DNA from: Nonomuraea dietziae
Lineage (GTDB): Bacteria; Actinomycetota; Actinomycetes; Streptosporangiales; Streptosporangiaceae
Length of the DNA: 64,000 nt
Reading direction: 5' to 3'
Assembly (NCBI RefSeq): GCF_014195505.1
Contig: NZ_JACIBV010000001.1
Coordinates: forward strand, 8,680,001 to 8,744,000
The notes beneath the pieces were generated by a model. That model had not been told where the DNA came from, did not search any database, and saw only the letters and a list, made by a program, of their open reading frames with translations. Position numbers and translations under genes: made by a program. Below are positions 1 to 9,168 of this stretch, piece by piece. Within the stretch, counting starts at the first letter, position 1; each line of letters begins with the position of its first letter.

Positions 1-5
1 AACTC

Positions 6-50
6 CCACTGCGGAGCGGAGGTGCCGTCGTCGGACGTCCACCGCAGTGG
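6..50. repeat. Inverted repeat, 9-bp arms
   Basis: CCACTGCGG and its exact complement CCGCAGTGG are separated by 27 bases at the left edge of the window. The upstream gene is not visible, so this may be the end of a terminator or operator of that region. No T tract follows. Confidence 0.35.
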
Positions 51-134
51 TTCCTGTGCCTCGGCACTCCCGCATCACCGCCTTCCACCGCGGCGGCCTC
101 TCCTCGGCGAAGCATCTCGCTGCGCCCTGTCCCG

Positions 135-158
135 CCCGTCCGCCCGTCCGCCCGTCCG
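135..158. repeat. Three tandem copies of CCCGTCCG
   Basis: Three perfect 8-bp units (CCCGTCCG) lie about 45 bases before the start of the LLM oxidoreductase gene. It is a short GC-rich slippage-type repeat and no function is evident. Confidence 0.6.
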
Positions 159-188
159 CGGGACCGGAGGGCGGTGGGGAGGGTGTTC

Positions 189-194
189 TAGGGT
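189..194 (+). promoter_or_regulatory. Putative -10 box TAGGGT of a leaderless transcript
   Basis: TAGGGT ends 8 nt before the ATG of the LLM oxidoreductase. There is no Shine-Dalgarno sequence in the gap. This spacing is what a leaderless actinobacterial mRNA would show. The same layout recurs at many genes in this window. Confidence 0.45.
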
Positions 195-202
195 GGCGGT
201 CT

Positions 203-1087
203 ATGAGGATCGGATTTGCCGCCCCCGTGTCCGGGCCCTGGGCCACTCGCGACAACCTGCGCAGGATCGCCACGCGCGCCGAGGAGCTGGGGTACCACGA
301 GCTCTGGACCTTCCAGCGTCTTCTCTACCCGGAGAACCATCCGATGGGGCCGACCTATCGCAGCGTGCACGATCCCCTCGTCACCCTGGCCTATCTGGCC
401 GGCGTCACCGAGAGCATCAGGCTCGGCGTGGCCGTGGTGAACATCTTCGAACCGCCCGTGCTGGTGGCCAAGCAGGTCGCGACTCTGCAGGAGGTCTCGG
501 GTGGGCGGGTGACGTTCGGGCTGGGGCTCGGATGGTTGCCCGAGGAGTTCGAGGCGATGGGGGTCGACTTCGCCAAGCGCGGCCGGAGGGGCGAGGAGTT
601 CGTCGAGGTGCTGCGCGCGTGCTGGGGTGAGGAGGTCGTCCGGCATGAGGGGGAGTTCTACCGGGTCCCTGCCTCGCATCTGGACCCCAAGCCGTCGCCG
701 GTGCCGCCGCTGCTGCTGGGCGGTGGAGCCGAGGTGGCGCTCAGGAGGGCGGGACGGCTGGGCGACGGCTGGGTGAGCGCCAGCAGGGAGGATCTCTCTG
801 GCATCGCCGAGAAAATCTACACCGTAAAGGCGGCGGCCAGTGAGGCGGGACGCGATCCCGAGGCGTTGAGGTTCGTGTGCAGAGGCGTCACCAGGGTGAG
901 TGAGGCCAACGATGGGCCGCCGCTGAGCGGGCCGTACGAGAAGATCAGGCAGGATGTGGCGGCGCTGGCCGAGCAGGGGGTGACGGAGGTGTTCCACGAT
1001 CTGAACTTCGACCCCGCGATCGTGACCGCCGATCCCGACGAGGCCATGCGCAGGGCTGAGGAGGCGCTCGAAGCGCTGGCTCCCTGA
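203..1087 (+). CDS. LLM class F420-dependent oxidoreductase (TIM-barrel, luciferase-like)
   Basis: This 294-residue protein has the luciferase-like monooxygenase pattern of actinobacterial F420-dependent oxidoreductases: an IGF start strand, a DP..TLAYLA..T..IRLG segment near residues 57-76, AKQVATL..VSGGR near 88-101, and G.GWLPEEF.A.GVDFAKRG near 106-124. Members use F420H2 or flavin for hydride transfer in the cytosol, but the substrate cannot be read from sequence. The open frame extends further upstream. I chose the ATG directly after the TAGGGT box because the family starts with MRIGF and the upstream codons are low-complexity. It appears monocistronic, since the next gene is on the other strand behind a tandem repeat and hairpins. 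Confidence 0.85.
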   Translation: MRIGFAAPVSGPWATRDNLRRIATRAEELGYHELWTFQRLLYPENHPMGPTYRSVHDPLVTLAYLAGVTESIRLGVAVVNIFEPPVLVAKQVATLQEVSGGRVTFGLGLGWLPEEFEAMGVDFAKRGRRGEEFVEVLRACWGEEVVRHEGEFYRVPASHLDPKPSPVPPLLLGGGAEVALRRAGRLGDGWVSASREDLSGIAEKIYTVKAAASEAGRDPEALRFVCRGVTRVSEANDGPPLSGPYEKIRQDVAALAEQGVTEVFHDLNFDPAIVTADPDEAMRRAEEALEALAP

Positions 1088-1110
1088 CGCCGTGGCGAGC
1101 GCCGCGATTC

Positions 1111-1166
1111 GCGGGCGTTCATGAGCGGGCGTTCATGAGCGGGCGTTCATGAGCGGGCGTTCATGA
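1111..1166. repeat. Four perfect tandem copies of a 14-bp unit
   Basis: The unit GCGGGCGTTCATGA is repeated four times without a mismatch between the LLM gene and the S9 peptidase. The unit length is not a multiple of three and the area is non-coding. It could be a replication-slippage product or an array of protein-binding sites. Confidence 0.85.
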
Positions 1167-1257
1167 GAGGCCCGCGAGGCTCCGGCATGGCCGCCACGTC
1201 CGGACGCGCCTCGCGCACCATGGTCATGGGTGGCCATCGCAGGCCGCGTGGAGTGCG

Positions 1258-1279
1258 TGCTCGCCGGCGCAGGCGAGCA
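1258..1279. repeat. Hairpin, 8-bp stem
   Basis: TGCTCGCC pairs with GGCGAGCA across a 6-base loop. It lies downstream of the stop codons of the convergent LLM and S9 peptidase genes and may aid termination together with the stronger palindrome next to it. Confidence 0.4.
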
Positions 1280-1294
1280 TGCGTTCACTGGGGT

Positions 1295-1317
1295 GGCGCC
1301 CGTCCCGGACGGGCGCC
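1295..1317 (-). terminator. GC-rich hairpin after the S9 peptidase gene
   Basis: GGCGCCCGTCC is followed after one base by its exact complement, just past the stop codon of the minus-strand peptidase. There is no T tract. U-less hairpins of this type are common candidate terminators in actinomycetes. Confidence 0.5.
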
Positions 1318-1323
1318 GAGGGG

Positions 1324-3234
1324 TTACGTCGTGGGGAGGTGGCGGTTCCACCAGTCGAGGATGGCCTCGAAGCGGGCCACCCGGTGGCTGGGCAGGCCTG
1401 AGCGGGACATCTCGTGTCCCTCACCGGGGAACAGCAGCAGCTCCGTCTCGACCCCTCGCAGCTTCAGCGCGACGAAGAGCCGCTGGGCCTGCTCCACAGG
1501 GCAGCGCCAGTCGTTCTCCGAGTGGATGATCAGGAACGGCATCTCGATCCGGTGCGCGTGGCTGAGCGGGCTCAGGTCGCGCCAGCGCTCGGGGTCGGGG
1601 CCGTAGAGGTCGTGGGCGAAGGACCAGCCGATGTCGCTGGAGCCGTGGAAGCTGTCGATCGCGTTGACGGCCCGCTCGCTGATCGCCGCCTTGAACCGGT
1701 CGCCGTGATGGGCGGCCAGCCAGGTGGTCATGTAGCCGCCGTGCGAGCCGCCCAGGACGCCCACGCGGTCGGCGTCCAGGCCGCCGCTGGCCAGGGCGGC
1801 GTCGAGGAGGGCGAGCAGGTCGATGGCCGAGACGTTGCCGACGTCGCCGATGACGGCGGCGCCGTGGGCCTGGCCGTACCCGGAGGAGCCACGCGGGTTG
1901 CCCATGACGACGGCGTATCCGGCGGCGGCGTAGACCTGGGCCTCGTCGAACAGGTGCCAGCCGTACTGGGTGAAGGGGCCGCCGTGGATCATCAGCAGCG
2001 TGGGGTGCGGGCCCTCGCCCGTGGGGCGGACCACCCAGCCGTGGACGGGGTGGCCGTCGGGGGCGGTGGTGGTGATCTCCTCCAGGGGGAGGGGGGTGAG
2101 GGCGGAGAAGGCGGTGGGGGCGCTCTCCTTGCCGTCGCGCAGCACGACGAGCTCGCCTGGGCTGTTCTGGTCGGCGACGGTGGCCACGGTGGTGCCCCCG
2201 GCGTGGGCGGGCGCGAAGACCTCGCGCCGGCCCGCGATGAGGACCGTGGGCTCGTCCCCGTCGTACGGCACGAGCAGCAGGTCGGAGGCCCCGCGGTTCT
2301 CCGAGGGGAACAGCACGCCGTCCGCCGTGGGGACGATGGTGCCTTTGCCGGCCAGATGGTACGGCTCGGCGGCGGTGAGCCGGCGGGGGGCGGCGGAGCC
2401 GTCGGCGGGCACGGAGAAGACGCCGCGGTGCCTGGCGATCAGGGTGCGGCCTTCCGGTCCTGGCTGGGCGGCGACGAAGCAGATGGTCTCGCCGTCGGGG
2501 GTGAAGCGGGGCAGGCCGACCGAGAGGGTGGTGTCGGTGACCCTGTGCAGGCCGGTGCCGTCAGGCGCGCACGTCCACACGTCGGAGTAGTGGTCGAACC
2601 CGCGGCTGTCGTGGCGGGCCGCGGCGAAGGTCAGCCGCGCGCCGTCGGGGCTCCACGCGGGCTCGTCGTGGTCGTAGTCTCCCTCGGTCACCTGGACGGC
2701 GGGCGAGGGGGAGGTGCGGGAGGCGAACGGGTCGACGACGAAGACGTGGGACCTGCGGTCGGTGTAGAAGCCGAGGTTGTCCAGGCGGTACTTCAGCCCG
2801 GTGATGCGGCGGGGGCGCTCCTTTTCCGGCTTGGTGTCGCCGTACCTGCCCTCCTCGGGCACGCGGGCGACGAAGGCGAGCTGCCGCGAGTCGGGGCTCC
2901 ACGTGGGCTTGCCCGCGCCGAGGGGCTGGTCGGTGACGCGCCAAGGCTCGCCGCCCGCGGTGGGCATGACGTGCAGCTGAGGCTTGCCGCCGTTCTCCGC
3001 GCGGGTGAAGGCGAGCCACCTGCCGTCGGGGGAGTAGGCGGGCTCGGCGTCGCGGCGGCCGCCGGTGAGCTGGCGGGGCTCGCCCGAGCCGTCGGTGGGG
3101 ACCAGCCAGAGCTCGCCGCGGTACTCGTCGGCGTCGAGGTCGGGCCGGGTCACGGCGACGACCGCCTGCGTGCCCTCGGGGGACACGCTCGGGGTGCCGA
3201 GAGTGTGCAAAAGGGAAATATCGCGGGGTTTCAT
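1324..3234 (-). CDS. S9 family (prolyl oligopeptidase-type) serine peptidase
   Basis: The 636-residue protein has an N-terminal half with repeated WSPD/YSPDGRWLAF strands, typical of the TolB/DPP-IV-like propeller, and a C-terminal alpha/beta-hydrolase peptidase domain. The expected triad is visible: Ser497 in GGSHGGY, Asp575 in SENDWRCP and His607 in PGEGHEM. Such enzymes trim short peptides. No signal peptide is seen, so it should act in the cytosol. The start (MKPRDIS) overlaps the stop of the AmiE-like gene by 4 bp (ATGA), which makes it the third gene of a coupled murQ operon. In that context stem peptides released from muropeptides are a reasonable substrate, but this is inferred. The open frame continues upstream only as Arg/Pro-rich shadow sequence. 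Confidence 0.88.
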   Translation of the reverse strand: MKPRDISLLHTLGTPSVSPEGTQAVVAVTRPDLDADEYRGELWLVPTDGSGEPRQLTGGRRDAEPAYSPDGRWLAFTRAENGGKPQLHVMPTAGGEPWRVTDQPLGAGKPTWSPDSRQLAFVARVPEEGRYGDTKPEKERPRRITGLKYRLDNLGFYTDRRSHVFVVDPFASRTSPSPAVQVTEGDYDHDEPAWSPDGARLTFAAARHDSRGFDHYSDVWTCAPDGTGLHRVTDTTLSVGLPRFTPDGETICFVAAQPGPEGRTLIARHRGVFSVPADGSAAPRRLTAAEPYHLAGKGTIVPTADGVLFPSENRGASDLLLVPYDGDEPTVLIAGRREVFAPAHAGGTTVATVADQNSPGELVVLRDGKESAPTAFSALTPLPLEEITTTAPDGHPVHGWVVRPTGEGPHPTLLMIHGGPFTQYGWHLFDEAQVYAAAGYAVVMGNPRGSSGYGQAHGAAVIGDVGNVSAIDLLALLDAALASGGLDADRVGVLGGSHGGYMTTWLAAHHGDRFKAAISERAVNAIDSFHGSSDIGWSFAHDLYGPDPERWRDLSPLSHAHRIEMPFLIIHSENDWRCPVEQAQRLFVALKLRGVETELLLFPGEGHEMSRSGLPSHRVARFEAILDWWNRHLPTT

Positions 3235-4331
3235 GGCCGAAACACTATCTGTAGCGCCTCGGCGGCGACGGCATGGCGAAGTTCTCTGATGCCCGGACGT
3301 CCGCGGACCGGGTGGACGGCGTTGGTCAGCAGGACGACGGTCAGCCGGCGGGCGCGGTCGACGAGCAGGGAGGTGCCGGTGAAGCCGGAGTGCCCGAAGG
3401 CGTCGGTGAGCGGGCCGACGACGGCGGGGTCGCCGATGCGGACGCCGAGGCCGTGGCGGAAGGGCGCGTTCTTGACGTCGTGGTCGCGGGTCATCTCGTC
3501 GGTGAGGGGCAGGTGGCCGAGGCGGAGGGCCTCGCCGTAGCGGAGCACGTCGTCGGCGGTGGAGAAGACGCCCGCGTGGCCGGCGACGCCGCCGAGGGAG
3601 TGGGCGGTCTCGTCGTGCACCTCGCCGATGGCCCTGTGGCACTCGGTCTTGGCGATGCGGGAGACGTCCGCGGGCGCGTGTCCCTGCCCTGTGGAAGCCA
3701 GGGGGTCTCGGGAAGGGCCCGCGTCTCCCGAAGGGGGCAGCGGGGAGGTGTCCTCCCGGAACGGGAGGCGGCGGTAGGCGGTGTCGGTGAGGCCGAGCGG
3801 TTCCGTCACGCGGGCGCGGACCAGTTCGTCCAGTGGCGCCGCTCCCGCGATCTCCGCGATCCGTCCCACCGTCACCATGCCGACGTCGGTGTACAGGTAG
3901 GGACCGCCGACGGGCGAGGTGATCGGGGTGGCGAGGATGGTGTCCATACGCGCTGCGGGCGACACGTGGTCCACCCGGTGGGTCGGCTGCAGGCCGGCCG
4001 TGTGGGTGAGCAGGTGGCGCAGGGTGATGTGCGGGCGGTCGGCGTAGAAGGCGGGCAGCCAGGTGGCCACCGGCGCGTCCAGGTCGAGCCTGCCCTCGGC
4101 CACCAGTGACAGGATCACCGAGGTGGTGAACAGCTTGCTGATGGAGGCCAGGTCGAAGACGGAGTCGCGGCGGGCGGGTGGGCGCACGGGCGCGAGCGTC
4201 CCGTCGGGGTCGGTGTAGCGGACCAGCTCGCCTGCGGCCTCGGCGGCCACGACCTCGCCGTCCACGGCGATCACCGCGACGGCGGCGGGCACGATCGTGG
4301 GGACGGTGGCGGACAGGACGTCAGCGAGCAT
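3231..4331 (-). CDS. Serine hydrolase of the class C beta-lactamase fold, AmiE-like
   Basis: The 366-residue protein carries the three penicillin-binding fold motifs: S63-I-S-K66 (SxxK), Y147-T-D at the YxN position, and H-S-G near residue 306 in place of KTG. In Bacillus subtilis a homologue of this fold (AmiE/YbbE), encoded beside namZ and murQ, removes the peptide from MurNAc. The same neighbours occur here, so an N-acetylmuramyl-L-alanine amidase role is favoured over antibiotic resistance. Generic esterase or D-aminopeptidase activity remains possible. No convincing signal peptide is visible, unlike the secreted Bacillus enzyme. The start overlaps the end of murQ by 11 bp and its stop overlaps the S9 peptidase start by 4 bp. 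Confidence 0.8.
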   Translation of the reverse strand: MLADVLSATVPTIVPAAVAVIAVDGEVVAAEAAGELVRYTDPDGTLAPVRPPARRDSVFDLASISKLFTTSVILSLVAEGRLDLDAPVATWLPAFYADRPHITLRHLLTHTAGLQPTHRVDHVSPAARMDTILATPITSPVGGPYLYTDVGMVTVGRIAEIAGAAPLDELVRARVTEPLGLTDTAYRRLPFREDTSPLPPSGDAGPSRDPLASTGQGHAPADVSRIAKTECHRAIGEVHDETAHSLGGVAGHAGVFSTADDVLRYGEALRLGHLPLTDEMTRDHDVKNAPFRHGLGVRIGDPAVVGPLTDAFGHSGFTGTSLLVDRARRLTVVLLTNAVHPVRGRPGIRELRHAVAAEALQIVFRP

Positions 4332-5223
4332 GCCGTACCTCGCCGAGCCGGGAGCCGTGCGACTCCAGCAGGGTTCGCGCCCCGTCGGCGTCGACGCCGT
4401 GCTCGATCATCACCACCGCGATCTTCGCCTGGCCGTCCGCCGCCTCCAGCGTCTCGCGGGCGGTCTCGGCGGAGACGCCGGTGATGTCGCTGACCATGCG
4501 GGCGGCGCGCCCTGCGAGCTTCGCGTTCATCGCCGACATCTCGATCATGTTGTTCCCGTAGGTGCGGCCCAGCCTGATCATCGAGATCGTGGAGATCATG
4601 TTCAGCACCAGCTTCTGCGCGGTGCCCGCCTTGAGCCTGGTCGAGCCGGTCACCACCTCGGGCCCGACGACCACCTCGATGGCGTGGCCCGCCGCTGCCG
4701 ACAGCGGTGTCCTGTGGTTGCACGACAGCGCCACGGTCAGCGCGCCCCGCCTGCCGGCCTCGGCGAGCGCGCCCAGCACGAAGGGCGCCCTGCCGCTGGC
4801 CGAGATGCCCACGACGGAGTCGAGCGCGCCGACGCCGCGCTCGGCGAGGGCCTCCTCGCCCGCGGAGGTGTCGTCCTCCGCGCCCTCCACCGACCTGGTC
4901 AGCGCGGGCAGTCCGCCGGCGATCACGCCCTGCACGAGGGAGGGGTCGGTGCCGAAGGTGGGCGGGCACTCCGAGGCGTCGAGGACGGCCAGGCGGCCCG
5001 AGGTGCCCGCGCCGACGTAGAGCAGCCGTCCTCCCGCCGCCATGCGGGCCGAGATCGCGTCGATCGCCGCGGTGATGGCGGGCAGGACGGCGCCGACCGC
5101 GGTGGGAACCGTGGCGTCGGCCTGGTTCATCAACTGGGCGATCTCCGAGGTCGGCAGCCGGTCGATCTGGCTGTAGCGCGGATCGCTCTGCTCCGTGGAC
5201 AGCTCGGGGAGTGGATCAATCAT
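4321..5223 (-). CDS. murQ: N-acetylmuramic acid 6-phosphate etherase MurQ
   Basis: MurQ cleaves the lactyl ether of MurNAc-6-phosphate to give GlcNAc-6-phosphate and D-lactate in the cytosol. The 300-residue product is nearly full family length and shows the SIS-domain signature (LLYVGAGTSGRLAVLDASE followed by CPPTFG), the second conserved block ISASGRAPFV, and the C-terminal NAKLAGRAARM region. I chose the start MIDPLPE because an AGGTGG sequence precedes it; an alternative ATG lies 24 bases upstream (5247). It heads a coupled operon with the AmiE-like hydrolase and S9 peptidase and is divergent from namZ. MurQ needs a phosphorylated substrate, and no MurNAc kinase, PTS permease or RpiR-type MurR gene is present in the window. 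Confidence 0.95.
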   Translation of the reverse strand: MIDPLPELSTEQSDPRYSQIDRLPTSEIAQLMNQADATVPTAVGAVLPAITAAIDAISARMAAGGRLLYVGAGTSGRLAVLDASECPPTFGTDPSLVQGVIAGGLPALTRSVEGAEDDTSAGEEALAERGVGALDSVVGISASGRAPFVLGALAEAGRRGALTVALSCNHRTPLSAAAGHAIEVVVGPEVVTGSTRLKAGTAQKLVLNMISTISMIRLGRTYGNNMIEMSAMNAKLAGRAARMVSDITGVSAETARETLEAADGQAKIAVVMIEHGVDADGARTLLESHGSRLGEVRHAR

Positions 5224-5271
5224 GACGCTAATTTCCACCTTTGGCATCTCGTATGCAAATAAGCTTCAGCT
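5224..5271. promoter_or_regulatory. Divergent murQ / namZ promoter region
   Basis: Only 48 bases separate the two start codons, so the promoters must overlap and a common regulator is likely. On the plus strand TAAGCT ends 6 nt before the namZ ATG and fits a leaderless -10 box. I found no clear palindromic operator. Confidence 0.4.
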
Positions 5272-6351
5272 ATGTCTTACGTACGCACCGGAGCCGAACG
5301 GCTGGCCGCGGATCCCGGTCTGGTCAAGGGCGGCAGAATCGGCCTGATCACCAATCAGACGGGAGTCCTGAGAGACCTGACCCCCACGCCCATGGCGCTG
5401 CGGAACCTCGCCGCGCTCTTCAGCCCCGAGCACGGCGTGCGCGGCACCGTCCAGGACGGCGCCAGCGAGGGCTCGGGCGAGAGCTTCGGCCTGCCCGTCC
5501 ACGACACCTACCTCAAGGAGGGCGCCGAGCTCGACGGGCTGGTGGCCGCCTCGGGGGTGGACACGCTGGTGTTCGACCTGTTCGACGTGGGAGCCAGGTT
5601 CTACACCTACGTCTGGACGATGAAGGACCTGATGGGGTCGGCCAAGCGGCTCGGCCTGCCCTTCGTCGTTCTGGACAGGCCCAACCCGATCGGCGGGACG
5701 GTCGCCGAGGGGCCGCTGCTCGACCCGGCCTTCGCCAGCTTCGTGGGCGGGGCGCCGATCCCCAACAGGCATGGGCTGACGGTGGGCGAGCTGGCGCTCT
5801 CCCTCGACCCCGGCGTCGAGGTGATCAGGGCGGAGGGATGGCGCAGGGATCTGCCGTTCGCCGCGACCGGGCTGCCGTGGGTGATGCCCTCGGTCAACAT
5901 GCCCACGCTCGACACGGCGCTCGTCTATCCGGGCACAGGTTTGTTCGAGGGCACCAACCTGTCGGAGGGGCGCGGCACCACCAGGCCGTTCGAGCTGGTC
6001 GGAGCGCCCTATCTGGACGACAGGTTCGCCCCCTCGCTCAACGCCCTCGACCTGCCAGGGGTGCGCTTCCGCGACCTGTGGTTCATGCCGATGTTCAGCA
6101 AGCACGCGGGCACGGCCGTCCGGGGGGTGCAGTTGCACGTCACCGACGCGCGGACGTTCAGGCCCGTGCTGACGGCGGTGTCGATGATGTATCTGGCCCG
6201 TACGCAGCATCCCGAGGAGTTCGCGACCACCCCGTTCCTCGACAAGCTCTGGGGCTCCGACACGCTCGCACGCTGCCTGGAGGCCGGAGGGGACCCGCGC
6301 GAACTGTGCCCGGAGCCCGCCACCCCCGAGGGCGGGCTCCTGTACGCGTGA
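5272..6351 (+). CDS. namZ: Exo-beta-N-acetylmuramidase NamZ (DUF1343 family)
   Basis: The 359-residue protein matches the DUF1343 family, whose Bacillus member NamZ removes terminal MurNAc from MurNAc-GlcNAc oligomers. Recognisable blocks are GLITNQTGV near residue 24, LFSPEHGVRG near 49, DTLVFDLFDVGARFYTY near 96-112, LDRPNPIGG near 133, and EGTNLSEGRGTT near 222. The family is often secreted, but this copy has no signal peptide, which suggests action on imported oligomers in the cytosol. It is divergent from murQ and ends 2 bases from the convergent GNAT gene of the ABC importer operon. Its product MurNAc would need phosphorylation before MurQ could act. Confidence 0.92.
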   Translation: MSYVRTGAERLAADPGLVKGGRIGLITNQTGVLRDLTPTPMALRNLAALFSPEHGVRGTVQDGASEGSGESFGLPVHDTYLKEGAELDGLVAASGVDTLVFDLFDVGARFYTYVWTMKDLMGSAKRLGLPFVVLDRPNPIGGTVAEGPLLDPAFASFVGGAPIPNRHGLTVGELALSLDPGVEVIRAEGWRRDLPFAATGLPWVMPSVNMPTLDTALVYPGTGLFEGTNLSEGRGTTRPFELVGAPYLDDRFAPSLNALDLPGVRFRDLWFMPMFSKHAGTAVRGVQLHVTDARTFRPVLTAVSMMYLARTQHPEEFATTPFLDKLWGSDTLARCLEAGGDPRELCPEPATPEGGLLYA

Positions 6352-6353
6352 CC

Positions 6354-7187
6354 TCAACGCAGATCGCGCCGGTAGAGCCAGAAGACCCGCTCGGCTCGCG
6401 CGCCCACGGCGCGCGAGTAGAAGCGGAGCGGGCCCACCCAGCCGATCTGCGCCTCGGACAGCCCCGCGGCGTGCTGCTCGGCCAGGCAGCGGCGCAGCAG
6501 CACGCCGCCGAGGCCGAGCCCGCGCGCCGCGGGCGAGGTGCCCATCGGGCCGAACCAGCCGGGCCTGGCGCCCCAGGCGGCGAACGCGACGATCTGGCCG
6601 TCGAGCCTGGCGTAGTGCAGTCCTGTGGCGGTGCTCGCCTCCCATGCCCAGCGCTCGTTCCACTCCTTCTCGACGAAGGCGGCGACCTCCCTGCGGTCCT
6701 GGTCGCCGGCCTTGTGGAGCGTGACGCCCTGCCGTACGGGCGGCTCCTCGGCGGGGGGCGGCAGCGGGGCCGTCATGTTCCACGCGACGTGGTAGCGCTC
6801 GTATCCCGCGCTCTCGGCCAGGCATGCGGCGGCGGTGTATCGCACGTCGATGCCCGGCCACGCGTAGGCGGGCGGGTTGCCCGCGAAGCGCGCCTGCGTC
6901 GCCCCCTCGGCACGCAGCCACTCCTCCGCGGCGCGCAGCAGCTCGCGTCCGCGCCCCTTGCCCTGATGGGCGGGGTGTACGGCCAGCAGGTCGATGTGCC
7001 CGACCGTGGGATCGCGCTCGGCCAGCGAGGCCATGACGAAGCCGCCCTCGGTGGCCAGCGCCGTCCACCGCCGGGTCTGCGGCGGCGCGGCCAGCCGTGC
7101 GACCAGCGCGGGGGCCTCGTCCGCGTCGAGGGTGAGGGCCGCTCTGGCGATCTCGCCCAGCGCGGGCAGCTGGGCCGCGGTGATCAC
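6354..7187 (-). CDS. Tandem GNAT-family acetyltransferase
   Basis: The 277-residue protein contains two GNAT modules. The first has IDLLAVHPAHQGKGRGRELL near residues 75-94, an acetyl-CoA pyrophosphate-binding loop. The second ends in a PMGTSPAARGLGLGGVLLRR loop and a FYSRAVGARAERVFWLYRRD tail. Double-GNAT proteins include acetyltransferases of small amines and amino sugars; the Clostridium acetobutylicum glucosamine acetyltransferase GlmA is a two-GNAT example in cell-wall salvage. The start is a GTG whose last bases overlap the TGA of the preceding ABC ATPase gene (GTGA), so it is the last gene of the importer operon. Acetylation of imported amino sugars or peptides is inferred. Confidence 0.85.
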   Translation of the reverse strand: MITAAQLPALGEIARAALTLDADEAPALVARLAAPPQTRRWTALATEGGFVMASLAERDPTVGHIDLLAVHPAHQGKGRGRELLRAAEEWLRAEGATQARFAGNPPAYAWPGIDVRYTAAACLAESAGYERYHVAWNMTAPLPPPAEEPPVRQGVTLHKAGDQDRREVAAFVEKEWNERWAWEASTATGLHYARLDGQIVAFAAWGARPGWFGPMGTSPAARGLGLGGVLLRRCLAEQHAAGLSEAQIGWVGPLRFYSRAVGARAERVFWLYRRDLR

Positions 7188-8178
7188 ACGCGCCCCAGGT
7201 GGGTGGCGACGACGTCGCGCGACTTGGGATGGAAGCAGGCGTGCTCCTGCGGGACGCCCTCGGTCAGCCCGAGCACGGGACGGCCCGTCTCGCACTCCTC
7301 GGTCCTGAACGGGCAGCGCCTGGCGAACAGGCAGCCGGCGTCCTCGTGGCCGGCGTCCAGCGCCTCGGTCGGCACCACAGGCTCGGGTCCCGGCTCCTCC
7401 AGGCCGTGCAGCACGGGGATGGCCGACAGCAGCGACTGGGTGTAGGGGTGCACGGGGTCGGAGATGATCGTGTCGACCGAGCCGCGCTCGATGACCTGGC
7501 CGCGGTAGATGACGTACAGCTCGCCGTCGTCGCCGATGTAGCGCGCGGTGGCCACGTCGTGGGTGATGAACAGCACGCTCACGCCGAGGCGTTCGCGCAG
7601 GTCCTTCAGCAGCGCCAGGATGCCGAGCCGGAGCGAGACGTCGATCATGGAGGTGGCCTCGTCGGCGACGAGCATCTCGGGGTCGACCGTGAGGGCGCGG
7701 GCGATGACCACCCGCTGGCGCATGCCGCCGGACAGCTGGTGCGGGTAGCGGCCGATCACGCTGGCGGGGTCGAGGCCGACCAGGCCGAGGACCTCGTGCG
7801 CGCGCTCGTCGATCCACGACTTGGGCCTGCGCGTCTGCTTGGCGCGCAGCTCCAGCGGGGCCCGCAGCGTCTGGTGGATGGTGCGGGTGGGGTTCAGGGC
7901 CGAGTAGGGGTCCTGGTGGATCATCTGGACCTTGCGGAAGAGCCGGTCCTTCGGCGAGGTCACGCTGACGCCGTCGATGGTGATCTCGCCGGTGTCGTAG
8001 GTCTCCAGGCCGGCGATGATCCTGCCGAGCGTGGTCTTGCCGCACCCCGACTCGCCGATGAAGGAGGCGGCCCCGCCCTTGGGGATCTGGAAGTCCACCC
8101 CGCGCAGCGCCTGCACCGTACGGCCCGCCAGCACGCTTCCGCGCTGCTTGAAGGTCTTGGTGATGCCCTTGCCGCTGA

Positions 8179-8182
<4 letters not shown>
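7184..8182 (-). CDS. Oligopeptide-type ABC importer, ATPase subunit (OppF/DppF-like)
   Basis: The 332-residue cytosolic ATPase has Walker A GESGCGKT near residue 45, signature LSGGMRQR near 150, a Walker B region ending in VADEAT rather than the usual DEPT, and the H-loop ITHD. The C-terminal oligopeptide-transporter extension with four cysteines (C-x6-C-P-x5-C...C) near residues 280-320 typifies OppD/OppF proteins. The start overlaps the stop of the upstream ATPase gene by 4 bp. Together with the two permeases and lipoprotein it forms a complete importer. By neighbourhood the cargo may be peptides or muropeptides released from the cell wall. Confidence 0.93.
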
Positions 8183-9165
<983 letters not shown>

Positions 9166-9168
9166 TTC

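Noticed and set aside
1111..1166. Possible CRISPR array
   Set aside because: The 14-bp units abut directly with no spacers, and no cas genes are present.
1414..3540. Long plus-strand ORF of about 700 codons opposite the S9 peptidase
   Set aside because: It is an antisense shadow of a gene with clear catalytic motifs, and its product is Gly/Val/Ala-rich without domains.
3231..4331. Beta-lactamase resistance gene
   Set aside because: It overlaps murQ, lacks a signal peptide and has an HSG third motif. An AmiE-like wall-salvage role fits better.
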